DNA of 64,000 nucleotides from Clostridia bacterium (GCA_017521425.1 JAFXCQ010000018.1:1-64000); one strand, 5' to 3'. Positions 32,321 to 42,300 are shown, counted from the first letter of the stretch. The notes: generated by a model from the sequence alone, not told the origin. Program-made: numbers and translations.

Positions 32321-32349
32321 TTGAAAAGATTTCATTTTATAGTTAGAAT
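32321..32349 (+). promoter_or_regulatory. promoter of prs
   Basis: TTGAAA (32321-32326), a 17-base spacer and TAGAAT (32344-32349). Transcription would begin near 32357, leaving a leader of about 100 bases before the GTG start and excluding the upstream ATG at 32321. Confidence 0.75.
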
Positions 32350-32356
32350 AATATAT

Positions 32357-32437
32357 AGTGATTGTTCACTCACTTTTGAGTGTGTCACTACGGAAAAGAA
32401 AATGCGTTTTATTTTGCGGTGTTTTCGCGAAACAAAA
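32357..32437 (+). promoter_or_regulatory. structured 5' leader of prs (two hairpins)
   Basis: Hairpin 1: AGTGA (32357-32361) pairs with TCACT (32385-32389), and inside it CACTCA pairs with TGAGTG (32367-32382). Hairpin 2: TTTTATTTTGCG (32407-32418) pairs with CGCGAAACAAAA (32426-32437), allowing one G-U and one mismatch, and it ends just before the ribosome site TTGGAGG. The placement suggests control of translation of PRPP synthetase, but it does not fit the PRPP or purine riboswitch consensus as far as I can tell. Confidence 0.5.
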
Positions 32438-32455
32438 TTTTGGAGGTTTTTTATC

Positions 32456-33664
32456 GTGTCAGAAGCATTTGGTGTACTTAATACAATTCCTGTTGGTCCT
32501 TTAGGAATCATTGCCCTTCCGGGTTGCGAAGAGCTCGCACAAAAAATTGACGGTTACATTGCTAATTGGCGTGAAGAAAGAGATAGTGAACACAAAAGCA
32601 CAATCGCTTTCTACGGTTACCAGAGAGAAAGCTATATTATTAAAACTGCTTTTAACCGTTTCGGTTCAGGTGAAGGTAAATGTGTTATTCAAGAAACTGT
32701 AAGAGGTTACGACATTTATATTATTTGTGACTGCTTCAACCACGGTGTTACTTATAAAATGTACGGTAAAGAGGTTCCGTATTCACCAGACGACCACTTT
32801 GCAAATCTTAAAAGAGCTATTGCTGCTGTTGAAGGTAAAGCAAGAAGAGTTAATGTTATTATGCCTATGCTTTATGAAGGCAGACAACACAAACGCTCAA
32901 GTCGTGAATCACTCGACTGTGCTCTCGCTTTACAAGAGCTTTGTCTTAATATGAATGTCGAAAACATCATTACCTTTGATGCTCACGACCCAAGAGTTCA
33001 GAATGCTATTCCTCTTAAAGGCTTTGAAGATGTTGCTCCTACATATCAGATGATTAAAGCATTAACAAAGAATTTTAAGGACATTAAAATTGACCCTGAA
33101 AGCCTTATGGTTATCTCACCTGACGAAGGTGGTATGGGTAGATGTATTTACTACTCAACAGTTTTAGGTGTTGACCTTGGTATGTTCTACAAACGTCGTG
33201 ACTACTCAAGAATTGTTGATGGCAGAAACCCTATTTTAGCTCACGAATTTTTAGGTGACAATGTTGAAGGTAAAGATTGCCTTATCATTGACGATATGAT
33301 TTCTTCAGGTGACTCAATGATTGAGGTTGCTACAAAATTAAAAGAATTAAAAGCAAACAGAATTTTCGTTTCAACTTGCTTTGGTCTTTTCTGCAACGGT
33401 CTTGAGAACTTTGATGAAGCTTATGAAAAAGGTCTTATTGATGGCGTATTCACAACAAACCTTGTTTACAGAATGCCTGAATTATTAGAAAGAAAATGGT
33501 ACTTTGAGGTTGATATGAGTAAATATTGCTCACTTATTATTGATACATTGAACCACGACCGTTCTGTAAGCGTTCTTCTTAACCCTGTTGACAAAATCCA
33601 AAAACGTCTTAAAGAGCATAAAGAAGAACAAGAAAAGGACGAGCTTACACTCTTTTCTAAATAA
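32456..33664 (+). CDS. prs: ribose-phosphate pyrophosphokinase (PRPP synthetase), long form
   Basis: The 402 residues from GTG 32456 (TTGGAGG upstream) hold the two phosphoribosyltransferase-fold halves: RVNVIMPMLYEGRQHKRSSRES, ITFDAHDPRVQN, MVISPDEGGMG and the PRPP loop CLIIDDMISSGDSMIEVA. Usual bacterial Prs is about 315 residues. This one has an N-terminal addition and longer inserts, a variant I associate with Clostridia. It makes PRPP from ribose 5-phosphate and ATP for nucleotide, His and Trp synthesis. Confidence 0.9.
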   Translation: MSEAFGVLNTIPVGPLGIIALPGCEELAQKIDGYIANWREERDSEHKSTIAFYGYQRESYIIKTAFNRFGSGEGKCVIQETVRGYDIYIICDCFNHGVTYKMYGKEVPYSPDDHFANLKRAIAAVEGKARRVNVIMPMLYEGRQHKRSSRESLDCALALQELCLNMNVENIITFDAHDPRVQNAIPLKGFEDVAPTYQMIKALTKNFKDIKIDPESLMVISPDEGGMGRCIYYSTVLGVDLGMFYKRRDYSRIVDGRNPILAHEFLGDNVEGKDCLIIDDMISSGDSMIEVATKLKELKANRIFVSTCFGLFCNGLENFDEAYEKGLIDGVFTTNLVYRMPELLERKWYFEVDMSKYCSLIIDTLNHDRSVSVLLNPVDKIQKRLKEHKEEQEKDELTLFSK

Positions 33665-33680
33665 TAAAAATATTGTTTCA

Positions 33681-33730
33681 AGTCAGTAGTTATAATGTTT
33701 AAAAAGCATTATAACTATTGACTTTTTTTT
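33681..33730 (+). terminator. terminator of prs
   Basis: AGTCAGTAGTTATAATG pairs with CATTATAACTATTGACT (17 bp with one mismatch), followed by a run of eight T. Confidence 0.88.
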
Positions 33731-33804
33731 GTTAATATAGTATTATTTTATTTGGTATCTAATACTTTATTTAGTAATAAATCTTTTTATGGGGGTCTTA
33801 ACCT

Positions 33805-35193
33805 ATGATTAAACAAAGAAAAATTGCAAAATATGTGCTTTTGCAAATCGTAACATTGGGCATTTATGGTCTTTTCTTCTGGTCTGACTGGACTGAAGAC
33901 CTTAACAAAATGTGCGAAGATGATGACAAAGAAAGTGCAAACTACATACTTGTATTTCTTCTTGATATATTCAGTTTCGGCATTTACTCTTTTGTCTGGA
34001 ACTATGGACAATCAGAAAGAATGTACAGAATTGCTCCTAAATACGGAATCCAGTTAAACCACGGCGGCTCTTACATCCTTCTTTTAAGAACAATTCTTTT
34101 CTTCTTACCTGTTGTAGGTTCGGTTGAAAAAATCAAATTATTCAACACTCTTGCAGTTGCTTACAATGCTTCACTCAGCGAAGAAGAAATTCTTGCAGCC
34201 GAAGCAGCAGAACAAGAACAAAAGAAATCTAAAAAAGAAATCAAAGCAGAAAAGAAGCAAGCTAAAAAAGAAGCTAAGTTAAATAGCAAAAACGAAAAGA
34301 AAGAGAAAAAATCTAAAAAAGCTCCTGTAGAAGATATTATTGTTCCAACAGAAGCAGGCATTTTACCTGGTATTACAGAAGACAAACTTCCTGATATCAC
34401 AACTATTCAAGTTCCAGTTGAAGCTCCTGTTGAAATTGTAGAAGAAGTAAAAGAAGAAACTCCTGTTGAAAGTTTTACTGCTCCTGTTTTTGAAACAGTA
34501 GAGCCAGCAACTTATGAACCCGTGAAAGAAGAAGCTATAGAAGAACCAGTCATTGAAGTTCCTGTAGTTGAAGAAGTTGTTGAAGCTCCTGTTGTTGAAG
34601 AAACAGAAATTGAATTTACTGAACCAGTTTACGAAATTGCAGACATTGAGCTTCCAAATTTTGATTTTGCAGAAAATGTTGCAGCAGAAGAACCTGCTAA
34701 AGCAGAGGTAATTGAAGAAGTAACATTCACAGAGCCTGCAGCTTATGAAGTTTCAACAGAAATTGCAGATATTACTTTCATTGACGATGAAAATTTAGTA
34801 CCCCCTGCAAAAGAAGATGTTTTAAAGCAAGCGGCTAAAACAGTTGGCACAAAAAGAACCGTTAAAGAAAAGGTTACTAAAGAAGCAACAGAAAATGAGC
34901 CTGTTGCTAAAAAGGCTACAAAAACTGCGAGCGATAAGGCTACTAAATCAACTAAAGAAAAGAAAGAGACTGCTAAAAAGGCTACAAAGTCAACAGCAGA
35001 TAAAGCAACAAAATCTACTACTAAAAAAGAAACAAAACCAAAAACAACAAAAGCAAAAAAAGAGGCTCCCGAAACAGTAGTTGAAGAAGTTAAGCTTGAT
35101 GATTTAACCTTCGGTGAAATTACATTTGAAGAAGTTGACCTTGGTGCAGATATTTTAAGCGAGATTGAAGAAATCAGCAAATCAAAGAAATAA
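33805..35193 (+). CDS. DUF4234-like membrane protein with long charged low-complexity tail
   Basis: The 462-residue protein starts with a membrane domain of four helices or so: IAKYVLLQIVTLGIYGLFFW, DIFSFGIYSFVWNY, LLRTILFFLPVVG. This is the repeated LGIYG-W pattern of DUF4234. From residue 130 the sequence is low-complexity: Lys/Glu-rich to 175, Pro/Val/Glu-rich to about 330, then Lys/Ala/Thr repeats (KKATKTASDK, KKATKSTADK) and an acidic end. The Lys/Ala/Thr part resembles histone-H1-like or nucleic-acid-binding tails; that is speculative. GGGGG lies upstream of the ATG. Confidence 0.75.
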   Translation: MIKQRKIAKYVLLQIVTLGIYGLFFWSDWTEDLNKMCEDDDKESANYILVFLLDIFSFGIYSFVWNYGQSERMYRIAPKYGIQLNHGGSYILLLRTILFFLPVVGSVEKIKLFNTLAVAYNASLSEEEILAAEAAEQEQKKSKKEIKAEKKQAKKEAKLNSKNEKKEKKSKKAPVEDIIVPTEAGILPGITEDKLPDITTIQVPVEAPVEIVEEVKEETPVESFTAPVFETVEPATYEPVKEEAIEEPVIEVPVVEEVVEAPVVEETEIEFTEPVYEIADIELPNFDFAENVAAEEPAKAEVIEEVTFTEPAAYEVSTEIADITFIDDENLVPPAKEDVLKQAAKTVGTKRTVKEKVTKEATENEPVAKKATKTASDKATKSTKEKKETAKKATKSTADKATKSTTKKETKPKTTKAKKEAPETVVEEVKLDDLTFGEITFEEVDLGADILSEIEEISKSKK

Positions 35194-35204
35194 GCATTTT
35201 ACAT

Positions 35205-35241
35205 AAGCCTTCCCATTTCTCATTTTGGGAAGGCTTTATAA
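35205..35241 (+). terminator. terminator-like hairpin after the DUF4234 gene
   Basis: AAGCCTTCCCA and TGGGAAGGCTT form an 11-bp stem. The following T run is short, so termination may be partial. Confidence 0.7.
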
Positions 35242-35259
35242 AAAGAAGGTATTTTTCCT

Positions 35260-36396
35260 ATGCAAAAACAACTCAAATTTAAAGATGGTAAATTCAAAAT
35301 AATGGTACTCGGCGATATTCACGAAAGACTCATAATAGAAACTAAAGAAGACGAATTAAAACAAAAAGATGCTCACAAACTTTTCGAGATGGGGGTTAAG
35401 GCATTCCAACCTGATTTAATTGTTCTTTTAGGTGATACCTGCAGTGAATATCAGGAATGTGAAAACTACACACTTCTTCACAAAGAAGCTCTTGAGAGAA
35501 TTTTAAAACCGATTTTAAAAACAGATATTCCTATATGTTACTGTCTCGGCAATCACGAACATGATGCTGGTCACGAAAAAGAAATTGTTGACGCATACAG
35601 CATGATAGATAACTTTATTGGTATCAATGATGAAACTGCACCTGGTGACTTTAACTGCAATCTTTTAGTTAAAGATTCAAATGGTAAAGAAGATATTTTA
35701 AACCTCTGGTTTATTGACTCAAACAATTTAGCAGAAGACCAGAGCATTTCTAAATATGACTGGGTACACGAAGACCAGATTGAATGGTATGAAAAGAAAG
35801 CGCAGGAAATTAAAGACAATCATAATGGCAGAACAATTCCTGCTATTCTCTTTCAGCATATGCCTGTTATTCAGGAATATGACCTTATGAGAGAGGCAAA
35901 GCTTCACGAATATTTATGGTCCGTGCCAGGTTTTATAGGTCCATTAGAGAAAAAAAGATTTGTAAAAAAAGATGGTGTAGAGGGTTATTTGGGCGAAGGT
36001 CCTTGCTCCCCTGCTATTGACAAAGGTCAATTCGCAAGTTGGAAAAAAGTTGGTGACATTAAAGCCGCTTTCTTTGGTCACGACCATCTTAACGATTTTA
36101 CAGGTGTGGTTGATGATATTATTTTAGGACAGAATAAAACATCAGGCTTCCACGCATATACAGATGGTTGTAAAGCTACAATAAGAATGATTACAGTTGA
36201 TGAAAACGAGCCAGATAAAATCAACACAAAAATCTACCACTTTAAAGATTTAGGTTTAAAAAGTGAAAGTTTAGATTTTATACAGAGAAACTTCAGCGAC
36301 AGAACACTTATAAATACAAATAAAATTATTGGTGCAACTCTTGCAGTCGGTGGAATTGTCGGAATTGGCGCTTTAATAAAACATTTTATGGGGTGA
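35260..36396 (+). CDS. metallophosphoesterase with C-terminal membrane segment
   Basis: The 378-residue protein has the calcineurin-like metal motifs: KIMVLGDIHE (Asp, His), IVLLGDTCSE (Asp), YCLGNHEHD (Asn, His), LFQHMPV (His) and FFGHDHLNDF (His pair). The C-terminus IIGATLAVGGIVGIGALIKH looks like a membrane anchor. The substrate is unknown. The next gene, an alpha-galactosidase, starts four bases after the stop and has a matching N-terminal anchor-like segment, so the two enzymes may sit at the same membrane. Confidence 0.85.
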   Translation: MQKQLKFKDGKFKIMVLGDIHERLIIETKEDELKQKDAHKLFEMGVKAFQPDLIVLLGDTCSEYQECENYTLLHKEALERILKPILKTDIPICYCLGNHEHDAGHEKEIVDAYSMIDNFIGINDETAPGDFNCNLLVKDSNGKEDILNLWFIDSNNLAEDQSISKYDWVHEDQIEWYEKKAQEIKDNHNGRTIPAILFQHMPVIQEYDLMREAKLHEYLWSVPGFIGPLEKKRFVKKDGVEGYLGEGPCSPAIDKGQFASWKKVGDIKAAFFGHDHLNDFTGVVDDIILGQNKTSGFHAYTDGCKATIRMITVDENEPDKINTKIYHFKDLGLKSESLDFIQRNFSDRTLINTNKIIGATLAVGGIVGIGALIKHFMG

Positions 36397-36400
36397 AACT

Positions 36401-38125
36401 ATGAGCATTAAAAAATTTGTTGCTTTAGCGGGTGGTGCTGCATTAGGTTATGTGGCAAGTAAAAAGTTATTTAAACAGGATTTCTGCCCAAAATGTGCAG
36501 TAAACAAGGTTATTTCTGCAACAAAGGTACAACCACTTGAAAAAGAGCTTTATAACAACGGTGTTGCTCTTACTCCACCTATGGGTTGGAGTAGTTGGAA
36601 CACATTCCGTCACACTATTGACGAAAATTTAATTAAAGAAATTGCAGATGCAATGAAAAAGACCGGTCTTTTAGATGCAGGTTATCAATACATCAATTTA
36701 GACGACTGTTGGCAAAGTTCGCTTCGTACTGCTGACGGAAAATTACAAGGTGACTTAACTCGTTTTCCAAAAGGAATAAAACCACTTGTTGAAGATTTGA
36801 ACAAAGATGGTTTTAAAGTAGGTCTTTACACTTCAAACGGTACTTTAACCTGTGAAGATTTACCTGCAAGTCTTTACCACGAAAAAGAAGACGCTGACAC
36901 TCTTGCAGAATGGGGCGTTGAATATTTTAAATATGACTTCTGCCACAACGAAATCATACCATCAGTTGCACCAAGTGTTGATAAAATTTTTATAGGTACA
37001 AATGACGGTGAAGATTTTATTGAACTCCAGGCAGAACACGGAACACTTTTAGGTGGTGCAAAAGTATTTAAAGACGAAAAATTCGAAAGTGGCTTTGTAG
37101 TTGGCGCACTTTGTGCAAATAATGGTGCTTTAGTGTTTGATACTATTGATGCACCTGAAACAGGTGAATATATTTTAACAATTGTATTCAAAAAAGGTGG
37201 TCTTCAAAAAAAATTCCTTGTTTGTACAGTTAACGATACCGACGAATATGATTGTTACTTCCCATCATCAAAAGGTTTTACACCTGACGGCAGACTTCAG
37301 GTTAAAATCAAACTTAACCAAGGTCTTAATACAATTAAACTTTCTAACCCTGTTGGCTCACGTATGGACTCTGCTGCAAGACAATACACAAATATGGGTC
37401 AGGAGTTAAAAAGAGCAACAAGAGAGTATGCTGAAAAAAATGGCACAGAAGAAAAACCAATTTGCTACTCAATTTGTGAATGGGGACTTAACCAACCTTG
37501 GAAATGGGGCGCTAAAGCTGGTAATCTCTGGCGTACTACAATGGACATTAAGCCTAACTACCCATCACTTTTATATTGCTACGAAATAAATGTAAGACTT
37601 TACAAGAGCGCAGTGCCTGGTGGTTGGAATGACCCTGATATGCTCGAAGTTGGTGTTGGCTCACTCACAATGGAAGAAAACAAATCTCACTTCAGTTTGT
37701 GGTGTATGATGGCTGCTCCGCTTATTTTAGGTAATGATGTAAGAAAATTCTTAAAAGAAGACGGTTCAGTTGACACCGATAACAAAGTATTAGAAATTTT
37801 AACAAATAAAAATCTTATTGCAATTGACCAGGATAAATTGGGCAAACAAGCAAAAAGAATTTTCACAGATGGTATTTCAGACATACTTGTAAAACCATTA
37901 GAAAATGGAGAAATAGCACTTTGCTTCTTCAATAAAGGTAACACTCAGAGGGAGATGAGTATTACTTTTAATAAACTTCATAATGACATTTATGTAAACT
38001 TACCAATAGTTGACGAGTATATTGCCTGTGATCTCTGGACAGAAGAAACTGAAGAACTTACAAATTCAATTTCTGCAAATGTTGCACCACACGGTGTAAT
38101 GGTTTACAGAATTAAAGCGAAATAA
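36401..38125 (+). CDS. GH27 alpha-galactosidase with inserted carbohydrate-binding-like domain
   Basis: The 574-residue protein has the GH27 start LTPPMGWSSWNTFRHTIDE, YINLDDCWQ, nucleophile motif EYFKYDFCHN (Asp at about residue 178), and SICEWGLNQPW and PGGWNDPDMLEVG further on. Residues of about 190-330 between these motifs form an insertion with a beta-sandwich look (APETGEYILTIVFKKG, LNQGLNTIKLSNP), like a CBM35-type module. The N-terminus has a hydrophobic segment FVALAGGAALGYVASKKLF followed by FCPKC. The enzyme would release terminal alpha-galactose. It is in an operon with a metallophosphoesterase and a DUF975 protein. Confidence 0.88.
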   Translation: MSIKKFVALAGGAALGYVASKKLFKQDFCPKCAVNKVISATKVQPLEKELYNNGVALTPPMGWSSWNTFRHTIDENLIKEIADAMKKTGLLDAGYQYINLDDCWQSSLRTADGKLQGDLTRFPKGIKPLVEDLNKDGFKVGLYTSNGTLTCEDLPASLYHEKEDADTLAEWGVEYFKYDFCHNEIIPSVAPSVDKIFIGTNDGEDFIELQAEHGTLLGGAKVFKDEKFESGFVVGALCANNGALVFDTIDAPETGEYILTIVFKKGGLQKKFLVCTVNDTDEYDCYFPSSKGFTPDGRLQVKIKLNQGLNTIKLSNPVGSRMDSAARQYTNMGQELKRATREYAEKNGTEEKPICYSICEWGLNQPWKWGAKAGNLWRTTMDIKPNYPSLLYCYEINVRLYKSAVPGGWNDPDMLEVGVGSLTMEENKSHFSLWCMMAAPLILGNDVRKFLKEDGSVDTDNKVLEILTNKNLIAIDQDKLGKQAKRIFTDGISDILVKPLENGEIALCFFNKGNTQREMSITFNKLHNDIYVNLPIVDEYIACDLWTEETEELTNSISANVAPHGVMVYRIKAK

Positions 38126-38145
38126 AATTATTTAGGAGAATGAAT

Positions 38146-39102
38146 ATGGATAGAGCTTTATTAAAAAGAAATGCAAAAATCAATTTTAAAAAACAATGGG
38201 GTGACGCTATCGTTATCACACTCATTATGTATGGTGTGGGTTTTGTTGCTTCGCTTTTGATGATTCCCGCACAAATGGCTTCCCCTACTGATACAGCAAT
38301 TATGTTAAGTATGGTTTCCCCGTTTATTTTACTCGTATTTTCAATTTTAGTTCTCCCTGTATTCCAGGTAGGTGCTATAAGATTTTTTCAGAAATTGAGA
38401 ATGAATGTACCAACAGGAATAAGTGAAGTAATGGGCAACTTTAAAGACGGTAATTTAAAAAACATTGTTTTAACCAACTTAATAATGTATATAAAAATCT
38501 ATCTTTGGACTTTACTCTTTATTATCCCCGGTATAATAAAAACTTACGAATATCGTCTTATACCTTACATTCTTGCTGTTCGCCCTGATATTGACAGAAA
38601 AGAAGCATTCAGATTAAGCAAATTACTTATGAACGGTAACAAAATGGAATCTTTTGTTCTTGACCTTTCTTTCTGGGGTTGGAATATTTTAGCTGCCTAC
38701 TCTATGGGCATTTTAGGTATCATTTATGTTTACCCATACATGAATGCAACTTATGTTGAATTCTATGCTTATGTTAGAGCATTAGCACTTCAGAAAGGTC
38801 TAATAACACCAATGGATTTACCTGACTATGAACCACCTTTTGATAATGGTTTTGGTTACAATCCACAACAAGCTTTCAATGGTGCTTTCCAGAATCCATA
38901 TCAGCAACCATTCAATGCCGGATTCCAACAACCTGATAACAACCCTTACGGTTATCAGCAACAACCACAAGAATCTGCGCAAACACCATTTTGGCAAGAG
39001 TCTAACCAACCTGTTGGTAATGTAGAAACTATGCCAAACGAAGAACCTGTTAGCGAAGATGATGCTAAAGAGGTTGAGTTCAAGCCGATGGACGAAGAAT
39101 AA
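38146..39102 (+). CDS. DUF975 integral membrane protein
   Basis: The 318-residue protein starts RALLKRNAKINFKKQWGDAI and has five to six helices with the DUF975 core WTLLFIIPGIIKTYEYRLIPYILAV and ILGIIYVYPYMNATYVEFY. The tail after residue 230 is Gln/Asn/Pro-rich (QQAFNGAFQNPYQQPFNAGF) and ends acidic. ATG 38146 is seven bases from AGGAG; the ATG at 38140 is too close. The function of DUF975 is unknown. It closes the metallophosphoesterase-galactosidase operon. Confidence 0.82.
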   Translation: MDRALLKRNAKINFKKQWGDAIVITLIMYGVGFVASLLMIPAQMASPTDTAIMLSMVSPFILLVFSILVLPVFQVGAIRFFQKLRMNVPTGISEVMGNFKDGNLKNIVLTNLIMYIKIYLWTLLFIIPGIIKTYEYRLIPYILAVRPDIDRKEAFRLSKLLMNGNKMESFVLDLSFWGWNILAAYSMGILGIIYVYPYMNATYVEFYAYVRALALQKGLITPMDLPDYEPPFDNGFGYNPQQAFNGAFQNPYQQPFNAGFQQPDNNPYGYQQQPQESAQTPFWQESNQPVGNVETMPNEEPVSEDDAKEVEFKPMDEE

Positions 39103-39116
39103 ACGCACTTCAATAA

Positions 39117-39298
39117 TTGAGAATTGAAAATTGAAAGTTGAAAATTAAGGAAACGCTTTGCGTTTGATTAAAATTAAATATTTATAAAAAAAGACTACAT
39201 TCTATCATTTTAAGTTAAAGCTTTAAATGATAGAGTGTAGTTTTATTATAATGCCAACGCAGTTCCGAAATTTTCAATTTTCCATTCTCAATATTCAA
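39117..39298. repeat. complete heptad/hairpin element E
   Basis: This is the clearest copy. Left array: TTGAGAA, TTGAAAA, TTGAAAG, TTGAAAA (39117-39144). Left mini-hairpin: AAACGC-TTT-GCGTTT (39151-39165), then GATTAAAA. Core hairpin: ACTACA...TGTAGT, containing TTCTATCATTT/AAATGATAGA (39194-39241), then a T run. Right: TTATAAT, mini-hairpin AAC-GCA-GTT (39256-39264), CCGAAA, and right array TTTTCAA, TTTTCCA, TTCTCAA, TATTCAA (39271-39298), the inverse of the left array. The whole is an imperfect terminal-inverted-repeat structure of about 182 bp without coding capacity. Confidence 0.82.
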
Positions 39299-39301
39299 TT
39301 C

Positions 39302-39333
39302 AAAAAACCCCGACAGTCTTTTGACTATCGGGG
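39302..39333 (-). terminator. terminator of the GH38 gene
   Basis: CCCCGACAGTC and GACTATCGGGG form an 11-bp stem with one mismatch, and a run of six T follows on the minus strand. Confidence 0.85.
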
Positions 39334-39342
39334 AGTTCTTTA

Positions 39343-42300
39343 TTATAACTTAACTTTATAGCACTTAATCTCAAATGGATTTATTGTAAATGAAAGCTTG
39401 TTGCCGTTTGCAATAGAGACTGCTACGTCATTTCTTTCAAGCAAGTCACATTCTGCAACAGATTTAACATCAGCAAAGAGCTCTGCTGTTACATCTGTTC
39501 TTGCGCCTGCTTTTTCAACAAAACGGATGATGTAAGCATCTTCATCTTCACATTTCTTAACTGCTTCAAGAGTAACATTTTTACCGTCAACCTTAATGAA
39601 TGAACCTGATGTTTCGCCCTTTGAGTCTGCTTTAACATCAACTGCAACTGCAGGGTTATTCATTTCAAGACTGCGTACTAATGTTTCTGCATTCTTCCAG
39701 TTACCCTTGTGTGGATAAATTGAATATGTGAAGTAGTGGTCACCACGGTCAGACATTGGGTCTGGATTCATTGGTGCTTTAAGAAGTGTAATAATCATTC
39801 TTTGCTTATCTACTTCGTAACCATATTTACAATCGTTAAGAATTGTAACACCGTAATTGTCTTCTGACATATCAATGAAGTTGTGAGCAGAAACCTCGAA
39901 TTTAGCCTTATCATAAGGATTATGACGATAATTTGAACTTTCAATTGTTGCATAAGCAATATCTCTTGTGAACTTCTGTGCTTTAACATCAACATCGAAG
40001 CCAACTTTAAGAAGCTTTTCTTGCTCGTGCCAACTGATGAATGTATCAAAATCAATCTTGTCAAGTTCATTATAAAGAATAATGTTCTGTTTAAGAAGTG
40101 ATTTATTGATATTCTTTTCGATAGAAACTACTGTGAATACATCACCTGTTGTGATTCCAGTAACTTTACCTGCTTCTGTGTCAAATTCTCTGTCAACATA
40201 AGAAGCAACAATATCCCAAGCGTCATATTTACCTGGAAGGTCTTCATAAAGACGGAATACGTTACCTTTACCATCGAGAACTTCACGGTTGTTTTTCTTA
40301 TCGAAGATAGAAACGAGTTCTGCTGATTCATCAAGTGTGAGTTTAAAGTTATCGTTTTCAACTGTGTTGCCAACAAGCGCAGTCGCAGTTGCTTCACCTA
40401 CAGTAGCATTTTTAGTATAGAATACTTTGTAGCCTACTGCTGGAATATCCTTTGCGATGAATACAAGTACCTTTGTACCGTCAAGCTTTGTGTAAGCCTG
40501 TGTTGGAACCTTGTTACCATCTGCATCATAAATTTCAACATCTTTATATGGAAGTTCGATTTTACTTGTTGCAACAGTACCAAGTGAATTGAAGAGTGCG
40601 AATGGCTTACCGTATTTTTCGCTACCATCAACATTACCTGCGAGTACATCTAATGCTTCGCTTCTTACGCTTTCACCGATTTTAATAATATCTTCATAAA
40701 TAGCGCAAAGGTCTGCGAATACTTCTGTAATATGTGAACCAGGAAGTGAGTCGTGGAACTGATTTGTTAAAATCATCTGCCAGCCTTCGTTGAGCTTCTC
40801 AAGTGGATACTTGTAGCCGTATTTCATTGCAATACTTGCGAACATTTCTGCTTGTCTGTAAAGGTTTTCGCAGTATCTGTTATATTTTTTAAGAAGTGCT
40901 TTAGTTGTATGAACACCACGATGCTCTTCAAGATAAAGTTCATCTTTCCATGTAGGAATATTGGTTTCTGTTGCATTTGCTTTCATACGTGCTAAAGAAT
41001 CTTCAATTTTACTTGTCTGTGTCTTTGGAAGACCAGGGAAGTTCTTATAACGTTTTACATATTCAAGCATTTCGGTGTCAACACCGCCACCGCCGTCACC
41101 CCAACCGTAGCAGTACATTGATTCACCAATTGTTTCTTTATCTGTATATTTTTTCCAGTTAACTTTAAGTGAGTCTGCTTCAACAGTACCAATAAAGTGT
41201 GTTGGTGGAACGATTGAGAATACTTTTGAACCATCAGGACCTTCCCACCAGAATGTGTTGTACTGCCATGGGTTTGTATCATTCCAGATACCCATTTTAT
41301 GAGTAACGAAATATTCAACACCTGCTTTTTTAAGAATCTGTGGCATAGCATAACCGTTACCGAATACATCAGGAACCCAACAGGTTTTTGGTGTAATACC
41401 GAATTCTTTTTCTGCAAAGCGAACACCATGAAGAAGTTGGCGAACAAAAGATTCACCTGAAACTAAGTTACAGTCAGGTTCAACCCACATAGCACCGATG
41501 TATTCCCATCTACCCTCTTTGATTCTACTTTGAACTTGTTTATAAAGAGATGGGTATCTCTTTGCCATTTCAATATATGTAGGTGCAGTACTTTGTGAGA
41601 AAATAAAGTCAGGGTACTGCTCCATAAGACGAAGCATTGTAGCATGAGTTCTGCCTAATTTTCTTACATATTCTTTATAAGCCCACATAAATACAATATC
41701 AAGGTGAGAGTTACCAACTAAAGCTAAGTTACCCTCTGATTTGTAGTTAGGGTTATTATAAACTTTATCTTTAAGAACTTTTTGAGCTTTTAAAAGACCT
41801 GCTTTGAATTCTTCACCATCAAGGTCGAAGTTCACATAAGTAAATGCTTCTTTTAAAATTGCTCTTATAAGTTCTTGTAAACCTGTGTCGTGAACAGGCA
41901 TAAAGAGTGCATTGAACACTGCTTTGAAATCCCAGTAGATTTCTTCAATAACAGGGTCAACAACACCAATAAATGAGCAAGAAAGTGTTTTAACTGTTGA
42001 TTCGTTTGAGTGCCATACATAGTAAGACTCAATATCAACATCGTAGTGCTCGTCACCCTTTGCACAGTCTGTAAGTAAAACAGAGTTTCTGAATGGGTCA
42101 AGACCCTGGTATGGCTCACCATTAAGAGTTAAAAGTGAGTCACCGCCGAAATATACATTAAGGGTAACTTTTTTACCCTTGAAACGAGCAGGCATATCGA
42201 ATGAATTTTTAAAGAAAGCACTCCAACCGTTATTACCCCAACGGTCACCAACGTTTAATTCTTTCCATTCATCGTAAAGATATTCGTAATCGTCAACTCC

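Noticed and set aside
32321-32455. N-terminal extension of PRPP synthetase from the upstream start
   Set aside because: The first codons coincide with the -35 box of a good promoter, and GTG 32456 has a strong ribosome site.
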